64,000 nucleotides of DNA. Origin: Pseudomonas marvdashtae (lineage in GTDB: Bacteria > Pseudomonadota > Gammaproteobacteria > Pseudomonadales > Pseudomonadaceae). Location of the stretch: positions 4,611 through 68,610 of the forward strand of contig NZ_JABWQX020000010.1 in the NCBI RefSeq assembly GCF_014268655.2, read 5' to 3'. The notes under the pieces were generated by a model. The model worked only from the letters and a program-made list of their open reading frames with translations. It did not search any database and was not told where the DNA came from. Made by a program: the position numbers and the translations under genes. Position 1 is the stretch's first letter; each line of letters begins with the position of its first letter. This document shows, piece after piece, positions 57,730 to 64,000 of the stretch.

Positions 57730-58836
57730 ATGACAACTTTGCACAGCACTCCGCGCGCGGACGGTTTTCACATGCCTGCCGAGTGGGCGCCCCAGACGCA
57801 GGTCTGGATGGTCTGGCCCGAGCGCCCCGATAACTGGCGCCTGGGCGGCAAGCCCGCGCAAGCCGCCCATGTGGCGGTCGCCAAGGCCATCGCCCGTTTC
57901 GAACCGGTGACCGTGGCCGTGTCCGCCGCCCAGTTCGAGAACGCCAAGGCGCGCCTCGATGTGCCGAATATCCGCTTGGTCGAGATGTCTAGCGATGACG
58001 CTTGGGTCCGGGACACCGGCCCGACGTTTGTAATCAATGACAACGGCGAAGTGCGTGGCGTCGACTGGGATTTCAACGCTTGGGGCGGGTTTGACGGTGG
58101 TTTGTATTCGCCATGGAACCGGGACTCGCAAGTAGCCGCAAAGATTCTGGAAATCGAGCGCAGCCCGCGTTATCGCACCGAAGGCTTTGTGCTTGAAGGC
58201 GGCTCGATCCATGTCGATGGCGAAGGCACCCTGATCACTACCGAGGAATGCCTGCTCAACCGCAATCGCAACCCGCATATGAGCCGTGAAGAAATCGAGG
58301 CAGTGCTCAGCGCCCAACTGGCGGTAGACAAGATCATCTGGTTGCCGGACGGCCTGTTCAATGATGAAACCGACGGCCATGTGGATAACTTCTGTTGCTA
58401 CGTGCGTCCCGGCGAAGTGCTGCTCGCTTGGACCGACGATCCACAGGACCCCAACTACTCCCGCTGTCATGCGGCGATGGATGTGTTGCAAAACAGCACC
58501 GACGCCAAGGGACGCTCGTTCACAGTGCATAAGATGCCTATTCCCGGGCCGTTGTACGCCACTGAAGACGAATGCGCGGGCGTAGACGCGGTTGAAGGTT
58601 CCCAGGAACGCAATCCGAGCGTCCGCTTGGCCGGCTCGTACGTGAACTTCCTGATCGTCAACGGGGGCATCATTGCCCCAAGTTTCGACGATCCACTGGA
58701 CGGCCCGGCAAGGGAATTGCTGCAAAGTCTTTTCCCGGAGCACGAAGTGGTGATGGTGCCAGGCCGGGAACTGTTACTGGGGGGCGGGAATATCCACTGC
58801 CTTACCCAACAGCAACCTGCGCCGTGGGTAAAATGA
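57730..58836 (+). CDS. aguA: Agmatine deiminase
   Basis: A 368-residue guanidino-group-modifying enzyme that hydrolyses agmatine to N-carbamoylputrescine. The marks are [16 protein letters not shown], the [20 protein letters not shown] (Glu/His) and [17 protein letters not shown], and the C-terminal catalytic Cys in [14 protein letters not shown]. Coupled to aguB; a terminator follows. Confidence 0.95.
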   Translation: MTTLHSTPRADGFHMPAEWAPQTQVWMVWPERPDNWRLGGKPAQAAHVAVAKAIARFEPVTVAVSAAQFENAKARLDVPNIRLVEMSSDDAWVRDTGPTFVINDNGEVRGVDWDFNAWGGFDGGLYSPWNRDSQVAAKILEIERSPRYRTEGFVLEGGSIHVDGEGTLITTEECLLNRNRNPHMSREEIEAVLSAQLAVDKIIWLPDGLFNDETDGHVDNFCCYVRPGEVLLAWTDDPQDPNYSRCHAAMDVLQNSTDAKGRSFTVHKMPIPGPLYATEDECAGVDAVEGSQERNPSVRLAGSYVNFLIVNGGIIAPSFDDPLDGPARELLQSLFPEHEVVMVPGRELLLGGGNIHCLTQQQPAPWVK

Positions 58837-58908
58837 GTGGCGATGTAACAGCCCGGTAAGGTCAGTCGAAACGGCTCTGCGCCGGACTTTTGGATCCATC
58901 CTGGCAAG

Positions 58909-58938
58909 CCCGCGTCCCGGTTGGGGCGCGGGTTTTTT
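58909..58938 (+). terminator. Rho-independent terminator of aguBA
   Basis: Arms CCCGCGTCCC and GGGGCGCGGG-like pairing around GGTT, followed by seven T. About 70 bases past the aguA stop. Confidence 0.88.
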
Positions 58939-59076
58939 TGTGTCTGGTTTGTTAGCGACCTGCGACGTTGGCATAGCTCTTGTATCGCCATCCAGGCAGT
59001 TCCGGAAAGCGGGGCTGCGTTGTTTTGTCATAAACCTCGGATAGATTGGCCGCTCATCAACCAGGAGGGCGCTGGA

Positions 59077-59277
59077 ATGAACATGATAAGCGAGCGCACA
59101 TGCCATCCTTTGGCTGTTAACGGTGAGTCGCTCCAAGCCTTGGCGCAGTGGTTGAAATCCAACGGAACGCGTCAGATCAGGGAGCCTGATCCGCGGCGGA
59201 TGATCATGGAGCGCTACCCCGTTGGCCTGTTCAGCGAGGCGGAGCTGGAAGCGTTGTGGGATGTGATGCAAGGATAG
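59077..59277 (+). CDS. Conserved-looking 66-residue protein of unknown function
   Basis: A 66-residue protein with AGGAGG about nine bases before the ATG at 59077 and its own terminator. It has no signal peptide or membrane segment and a helical look: ESLQALAQWLKSNGTRQIRE, then FSEAELEALWDVMQG at the end. The WL/LWDVM pattern suggests a small helical partner or regulator, but I do not recognise a family. Confidence 0.7.
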   Translation: MNMISERTCHPLAVNGESLQALAQWLKSNGTRQIREPDPRRMIMERYPVGLFSEAELEALWDVMQG

Positions 59278-59296
59278 AATTCGAAGGATTGATACG

Positions 59297-59327
59297 AAGC
59301 GCTGGCCGCGATGGCAGCGCTTTTTTT
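59297..59327 (+). terminator. Rho-independent terminator
   Basis: Arms AAGCGCTG and CAGCGCTT around a 10-base loop, followed by seven T, 20 bases past the 66-residue gene. Confidence 0.88.
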
Positions 59328-59471
59328 ATGGCCGGGAATCACCGCGAACGTGTGTCAACGGACTGCATTCGACCGATCCATGAAACAAACTGAGCACTGT
59401 TGCGGTGTTTTTCCATCGCGCTTCGAAGACTAACCTGTCGCTACTGAACCCTAAGCGCCAGCGGAGTTTTC

Positions 59472-60146
59472 ATGGCCATTCTTCATTACATCTACGACCC
59501 ACTGTGTGGCTGGTGTTACGGCGCCAAGCCATTGATACAGGCCGCCCGGACGGTGCTGCCGGTCGTCGCTCATGGCGGCGGCATGATGACGGGCGCCAAT
59601 CGCCAGCCAGTCTCCGCCCAGCTGCGCAACTATGTGATGCCCCACGACCAGCGAATCGCCGAATACACCGGGCAACCGTTTGGCGAGGCGTACTTCGACG
59701 GCCTGTTGCGCGATCACAGCGCGGTCTTCGATTCCACGCCGCCGACGGCCGCGGTGCTGGCGGCCGAGCAGCTTGGCGGTCTAGGCCTGGAGCTGTTGGA
59801 GCGTCTGCAAACCGGACATTACGTTGAAGGCCGGCGCATCGCTGACCACACCGTGCTGTTGGAACTGGCCCAGTCCGTTGGGCTCGAAAGCCAGGCGTTC
59901 CAGGCGACGATGCTGACAGTCGATGTCCAGGCGCATGTCCAGGACAGCCGCGCCTTGCTGGCTCGCGTGGGCGGCCAGGGTTTCCCGACCCTGGCGCTGG
60001 AGCAAGACGGCCAGTACAGGGTAATCGACATCGGCCCCTGGCTCGGCAAGCCTCAGGCATTTGTCGATTGGTTGAAGCAAATCGCGCCGGCGGCAGCGTC
60101 CGGCCAGTCGTTCGAAGCCTGTGGCCTGGATGGCTGTTCCCTTTAA
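59472..60146 (+). CDS. DsbA-family thiol oxidoreductase (FrnE-like), cytoplasmic
   Basis: A 224-residue protein with the CXXC redox motif Cys12-Gly-Trp-Cys15 in YDPLCGWCYGAKPLIQAA, in the N-terminal thioredoxin-like part, and the cis-Pro segment GGQGFPTLALEQDGQ. No signal peptide is seen, so it is probably a cytoplasmic disulfide isomerase or oxidoreductase. A NTF2-like gene follows after 19 bases. Confidence 0.88.
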   Translation: MAILHYIYDPLCGWCYGAKPLIQAARTVLPVVAHGGGMMTGANRQPVSAQLRNYVMPHDQRIAEYTGQPFGEAYFDGLLRDHSAVFDSTPPTAAVLAAEQLGGLGLELLERLQTGHYVEGRRIADHTVLLELAQSVGLESQAFQATMLTVDVQAHVQDSRALLARVGGQGFPTLALEQDGQYRVIDIGPWLGKPQAFVDWLKQIAPAAASGQSFEACGLDGCSL

Positions 60147-60165
60147 GAAAGTCCCGGAGACCACC

Positions 60166-60561
60166 ATGGATAACCTGAGCTTGATCAAAAGCACCTACGA
60201 AGGTGCCGACTCCCAGGAAAATGCCCGCAACACCGCGGCGGCCCTGGCTGAGGATGCACGCTGGACCGAAGCCGCCGGTTTTCCTTACGCCGGCACATAT
60301 GTTGGTTTTGATGCGGTGCTGGAGAACGTCTTCAAGCGCCTCGCCACCGAATGGGACGGCTTCCAGTTCCAGGTCGAAGATTACGTCGCGCAGGGCGACA
60401 AAGTGTTCGCCTATGGCACTTACAGCGGCGTCTACAAAGCCACCGGCCTATCCATGAAGGCTCGCGTCGCCCATTTGTGGACGCTGGCCGATGGCAAGGT
60501 GACCCACTTCGAACAGTTCGTTGACAGCCATACCGTACAGCAAGCGCTGCAGAACACTTAG
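60166..60561 (+). CDS. NTF2/SnoaL-like protein
   Basis: A 131-residue protein of the nuclear-transport-factor-2 fold: an N-terminal helix (LIKSTYEGADSQENARNTAA), WTEAAGFPYAGTYVGFDAVL, then strands QVEDYVAQGDKVFAYGTYSG and ARVAHLWTLADGKVTHFEQF. It may be an enzyme or a small ligand binder. The start at 60166 follows the site GGAGACCACC; it is in one operon with the DsbA-like gene. Confidence 0.82.
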   Translation: MDNLSLIKSTYEGADSQENARNTAAALAEDARWTEAAGFPYAGTYVGFDAVLENVFKRLATEWDGFQFQVEDYVAQGDKVFAYGTYSGVYKATGLSMKARVAHLWTLADGKVTHFEQFVDSHTVQQALQNT

Positions 60562-60672
60562 TCTTAGACGTTTTTCGCCTAATCACAGACGATTCACGAA
60601 ATTGACACAGGCTTCGGGGCGCGACTAGGATTCGCCCACGCCTGTGGCCAACAGCCATGACTCTTAAATAAT

Positions 60673-60712
60673 AAAAAGGCCCGACACGGTAAAGTCGTGG
60701 GCGGGCCTTTTC
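60673..60712 (+). terminator. Rho-independent terminator
   Basis: AAAAGGCCCGACACGGT with GTCGTGGGCGGGCCTTTT: outer arms AAAGGCCC/GGGCCTTT and inner CGAC/GTCG, 110 bases past the NTF2-like stop. Confidence 0.75.
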
Positions 60713-60808
60713 ATTATTTCCAGGAGCAAGAGTCTGAAAAAGAGCGCGAAAAGCGCCATTTCGGTTGCCGGTTGCAGTGCGTATCAACTTCGTACAAGGA
60801 AAATAATC

Positions 60809-62095
60809 ATGTTGAACACGCGCATCAGTTTGATCGCACTGGGGATATTGGGCTGCACACACGCCATGGCCAACGACCAAGCGCAGTCCAAGGGATTCGT
60901 TGAAGACAGCAGCCTGAAAGTGCTGCTGCGCAACGCCTACATCAACCGCGACTACAAGGACGGCAACCAGGACAAGGCCGAATGGGGCCAGGCGGCCATC
61001 GGTACGTTCTCGTCCGGGTTCACCCAAGGCTCCGTGGGCGTCGGCGTAGATGCCTTCGGCCTGTATGCATTGCGCCTGGACGGCGGTAAAGGACGCACCG
61101 GTGCACAGGGCATCGATTTTTTCAAAAAGGGTGATAGCGGCAACGCGGCCGACGACTTGTCCAAGTTCGGCGCCGCGGTGAAATTCCGTGTCTCCAACAC
61201 CGTGCTGGCTTACGGTGACCAAATGCCGGCCCTGCCGGTCTTGAACTATGACAATTCCCGCCTGCTGCCGGAAAGCTATACCGGCACGCTGATCACTTCC
61301 AAAGAGATCAAGGGACTGGAACTGAATGCCGGCCGTTTTACCGCCGAGTCGCGCAAGAGCGCCGAGGGCCGTGACAGCGGCGGTTTGAAGTCGATCAACG
61401 TGTTGGGCGGCAGCTATCAGTTCACCGAACAGTTCAAGGCTTCGCTCTACGCCTCGGATGTCGAGGACGTACTGAAGAAGCAGTACGTGAACGCCAACTA
61501 CGTGTTCCCGCTGGCCAAGGATCAGTCGCTGACCCTGGACTTCAACGGCTACCGCACCAAGCTGGACAACAGCTACGTTCGCGAAAACAACGTCACTGGC
61601 GACGACAACAAGATCTGGAGCCTGGCAGCCACCTTCGCCACCGGCCCGCACAGCTTCACCCTCGCTCACCAGCGCAGCACGGGCGACAGCAACCTGGGCT
61701 ACGCCTACGGCGGCTATCAACGCGGGCAGAATCGTGTCGGCGATGGCGGCAACACCATCTACCTGGCCAACTCCTACTGGTCGGACTTCAACGCCGAAGA
61801 CGAACGCAGCTGGCAATTGGGCTATGGCCTGGACTTCACCACCTTCGGCGTACCGGGCCTGACCTATAACGTGGCGTACGTGCGCGGCGACAACATCACC
61901 ACCTCCACCAGCGAGGGCGGTACCGAGCGCGAAATCTTCAACCAGTTCAAATACGTGGTCCAGGGCGGCCCGGCCAAGGATTTGAGCGTACGGTTGCGCA
62001 GCTCGGTATTGCGCGTGTCGCAGAAGTCCAGTGAGTACAACGTCAGCGGGAATGAGCTGCGGGTGTTTGTGGATTACCCGATTAATATTTTTTGA
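60809..62095 (+). CDS. OprD-family outer membrane porin
   Basis: A 428-residue porin with a signal peptide (LIALGILGCTHAMAND). The mature chain begins QAQSKGFVEDSSLKVLLRNA, the OprD hallmark; RDYKDGNQDKAEWGQAAIGT and the closing RVFVDYPINIF (beta-barrel C-terminal Phe) follow. Such porins take up basic or aromatic amino acids, sugars and acids; the substrate here is not known. An AAGGAAAAT site stands before the ATG. Confidence 0.93.
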   Translation: MLNTRISLIALGILGCTHAMANDQAQSKGFVEDSSLKVLLRNAYINRDYKDGNQDKAEWGQAAIGTFSSGFTQGSVGVGVDAFGLYALRLDGGKGRTGAQGIDFFKKGDSGNAADDLSKFGAAVKFRVSNTVLAYGDQMPALPVLNYDNSRLLPESYTGTLITSKEIKGLELNAGRFTAESRKSAEGRDSGGLKSINVLGGSYQFTEQFKASLYASDVEDVLKKQYVNANYVFPLAKDQSLTLDFNGYRTKLDNSYVRENNVTGDDNKIWSLAATFATGPHSFTLAHQRSTGDSNLGYAYGGYQRGQNRVGDGGNTIYLANSYWSDFNAEDERSWQLGYGLDFTTFGVPGLTYNVAYVRGDNITTSTSEGGTEREIFNQFKYVVQGGPAKDLSVRLRSSVLRVSQKSSEYNVSGNELRVFVDYPINIF

Positions 62096-62245
62096 GGGTT
62101 GATTGGGTGACACGCGGTTGATGAAAGCCCTCGATCTGCGGGTCGGGGGTTTTAAGGTAAAAACCGTTATCCCGTTCGTACATATTAGGCTGATGCGCGA
62201 AGTAGTCATCGCGATCCGAATCTGCGAGGTTGTGTCGCCAATATA

Positions 62246-62644
62246 CTAAGTCCACTCTGTCGCGTTTCTATATGCCGAAGGGCCGCATAGTAGTAGGTGA
62301 CTGGTTTCAAACTCGATTAGTGATGTGTCGTTTGAGGCATGGACTGAAAATTTACTCTCGTTTTGCGTTATTTGAAGGATTAGTTTTTCCTTCGTTGGGA
62401 TGTTCGTGATCTTTAAGTTTTTTGGGGGGCTGCAGTTCAGTCCTATTCTGCAGGTGTTAAATCCTGATTGCTTCCATTTTTCTGGAGGCGCTTCGGGATA
62501 TTCCGCGATGTCGAATTCAAATACGATTGTAGAGTTGTCATTGTCTACGGCTAGTGAAAATAATCTAATTTCCCCGATGGGGACGGAAGATAAAAAAATC
62601 TTATTGAAAAAAGTGCTTCCGTCGAGATCGTTCCAGAACTTCAT
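62246..62644 (-). CDS. Imm50-like immunity protein
   Basis: A 132-residue AT-rich gene following the Rhs gene by three bases on the minus strand, with AAGGAG (inside the last Rhs codons) as its ribosome site. The pattern is of the Imm50 type: LDGSTFFNKIF, then LFSLAVDNDNSTIVFEFDIA, PEAPPEKWKQSGFNTCRIGL. It is predicted to neutralise the toxin at the end of the Rhs protein. The family call is by eye. Confidence 0.68.
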   Translation of the reverse strand: MKFWNDLDGSTFFNKIFLSSVPIGEIRLFSLAVDNDNSTIVFEFDIAEYPEAPPEKWKQSGFNTCRIGLNCSPPKNLKITNIPTKEKLILQITQNESKFSVHASNDTSLIEFETSHLLLCGPSAYRNATEWT

Positions 62645-62647
62645 TTT

Positions 62648-64000
62648 TCACTCCTTAAAGTAGTAGTGTTCTTTGGTGTTGCTAATTTTTCCAGTTCTTC
62701 TGTTCTCAATGGGGCGCAAATTAAAGTGCGCTTTCTGGTCGCCCCTGTTATTTGGTTGTTTAAATTGATGTCCGGCAGAGTGGTCTTGGATTATAACTTT
62801 AGAATCGTCAGGGCGTGTGAATTGATATTCGCGAGCCAAGATTGGTTTTCCTTCGCTGTTTAAAACGCTCTCGCCGGAACTATTCGTCATTCTTGCATAA
62901 CTATATTGGTGTGTTTTTCCTGTGGTGGCGTCGTAAACAAGGTCTGGTTGCTGAGCCTTTGGTATGCCGGCGTCTAATTTTGCGCCCCTAAATGCGCCGT
63001 GGCGAGAAAGTTTAGGCAGCGAAGGCTCGTTTTTTGGTTCGCGTTCAACTCGCTCATCTTTACTTCCTGGGCAGCGAGCATTCAACCCCAACGGATCCAC
63101 CCACCCCGTCGGGTTCAGGGTATACCGATACCCGTTGAGCCCACCCGCCAGCTTTATCGGATCCGCCGTCAGGTACCGTCCCGTCTCCGGATTGTAGTAG
63201 CGATACCGGTTGTAGTGCAGGCCGCTTTCCAGGTCGTGGTATTGCCCTTGGAAACGTAGCGGTTGGTGCAGTCGGGGGCCGTCGCCGTGCCTTAGTTCGG
63301 TGAGTTTGCCATAGCCGTTGTAGCGCGCCGCCCAGACCACTTCGCCTTGGTGGCTAGTGAGTTCCTGGGGCGTGCCGAGGTGGTCGTTGTGGTAGTAGAA
63401 CGGCGTGGCTTTTTCTGGGCCTTCGCCTTCGAGCAGGGCGAGGGGGCGGAAGGTTCCGGGTTCGTAGATGTAGCTTTGGTAATGTTGGTCGCTGCTTTCA
63501 GCGATGACCTGGTCGCCTTGCCAGATAAATTCGGTGGTCTGGTCGTCCACGGTCTTGCTGATGCGTCGGCCGAAGGCGTCGTAGCGGTAGGACGTTTCGC
63601 TGCCGTCCGGGCCGGTGACGCCGATGAGGCGGTGTTGGCTGTCGTAGCGGTATTCGGTGACCAGGCATTGGGCCGTGCCGCGGCGTTCGCGGACGAGGTT
63701 GCCGTAGGCGTCGTAGTCGTAGTGGCGGTCGCCCTCCATCAATAGGCGGTTGCCCTTGAGGGTGGTCGGGCCGGGGCGGTCCTGCATCAGCAGGTTGCCG
63801 GCCGGGTCGTGGGCGAAGCGTTCCGGGGCTTGGCTGTGGGCATAGTCGATGCGCAGCAGGCGATCTTGCTTGTCGTATTGGTAGCTGCGGCGGTTTCGTG
63901 TGTCGGACAGCGCGGCGAGGTTGCCGCCCGCGTCGTAGGAATAGTCGCGCCAGAACAGCTGTTGCTGTTGGGTTTGCCACACGGTCTGGGCCTTGAGGCG
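62648..64000 (-). CDS. Rhs protein, C-terminal part with polymorphic toxin tip
   Basis: About 450 residues, open to the right window edge, so the start is outside. The right part is RHS/YD repeats (YRYDSQHRLIGVTGPDGSET, YDAFGRRISKTVDDQTTEFI) ending in the core signature RYYNPETGRYLTADPIKLAG and DPLGLN (63097-63080). After it come about 143 residues of toxin tip with KVIIQDHSAGHQFK and GDQKAHFNLRP, resembling HNH/endonuclease VII-fold nuclease toxins. The tip is AT-rich, the core GC-rich, so the tip looks exchanged. Typically delivered by type VI secretion (VgrG not seen here). Confidence 0.87.
   Translation of the reverse strand, partial: RLKAQTVWQTQQQQLFWRDYSYDAGGNLAALSDTRNRRSYQYDKQDRLLRIDYAHSQAPERFAHDPAGNLLMQDRPGPTTLKGNRLLMEGDRHYDYDAYGNLVRERRGTAQCLVTEYRYDSQHRLIGVTGPDGSETSYRYDAFGRRISKTVDDQTTEFIWQGDQVIAESSDQHYQSYIYEPGTFRPLALLEGEGPEKATPFYYHNDHLGTPQELTSHQGEVVWAARYNGYGKLTELRHGDGPRLHQPLRFQGQYHDLESGLHYNRYRYYNPETGRYLTADPIKLAGGLNGYRYTLNPTGWVDPLGLNARCPGSKDERVEREPKNEPSLPKLSRHGAFRGAKLDAGIPKAQQPDLVYDATTGKTHQYSYARMTNSSGESVLNSEGKPILAREYQFTRPDDSKVIIQDHSAGHQFKQPNNRGDQKAHFNLRPIENRRTGKISNTKEHYYFKE

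Overview
The window reads as a chromosomal segment of a Pseudomonas of the fluorescens/putida type. Evidence: high GC with strong third-position bias; the gene order gshA - tex - ompR/envZ - rimKB - hslR - hslO - pckA and fdhA/fdhD - LysR - LysM - yrfG - nudE - cysQ - dctBD - rml, which is familiar Pseudomonas core synteny; an OprD-family porin; and repeated REP-type palindromes with the core GTGGCGAGGG seen in fluorescent pseudomonads. No rRNA, tRNA, insertion sequence or CRISPR array was seen.

Region 1 (about 1-22 kb) is a sulfur and amino-acid acquisition zone. An operon at 7499-1079 on the minus strand encodes two SfnB-type flavin oxidoreductases, an NtaA/SoxA-type flavin monooxygenase and a MetQNI-type ABC importer. 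A second minus operon (11239-9009) is a cystine-type ABC importer next to D-cysteine desulfhydrase. A third (21944-18418) is tauABCD for taurine. Between them lie a BetT-type betaine/choline transporter, an SDR/LysR pair, an orphan HicB antitoxin with a decayed hicA, and an aldo/keto reductase. A two-repeat Ig-like protein of unknown role (7783-8550) has its own well-formed promoter with a palindrome over the -35 box.

Region 2 (22-46 kb) is core: gshA, a hotdog thioesterase coupled to tex, ompR-envZ, rimB-rimK, hslR, hslO, pckA, a RecQ paralogue, a stand-alone FadB-type dehydrogenase with a thioesterase, a glycine-zipper protein, a YdeP-type molybdopterin oxidoreductase with FdhD, and yrfG/nudE/cysQ. 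A small AT-richer island between pckA and recQ holds a 75-residue protein and a 31-residue basic ORF.

Region 3 (46-64 kb) holds the dctBD sensor/regulator pair without an adjacent transporter, the dTDP-rhamnose genes in the order rmlB-A-C-D, a 970-residue fusion of a kinase-like, a degenerate M23-like and a class III aminotransferase domain, then aguB-aguA (agmatine to putrescine), a DsbA-like protein, an NTF2-like protein and an OprD porin. The window ends inside an Rhs gene, read on the minus strand, whose AT-rich C-terminal toxin tip is followed at once by an Imm50-like immunity gene.

The most unusual items are the kinase/phospho-lyase-like fusion beside aguBA with repeated palindromes in front of aguB, the Rhs tip/immunity cassette, the two-repeat Ig-like protein and its promoter palindrome, and a short AT-rich motif shared by the promoters of the sfnB-type and tau operons. 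Functions are assigned by recognising family motifs from the translated sequence; no database search was run.
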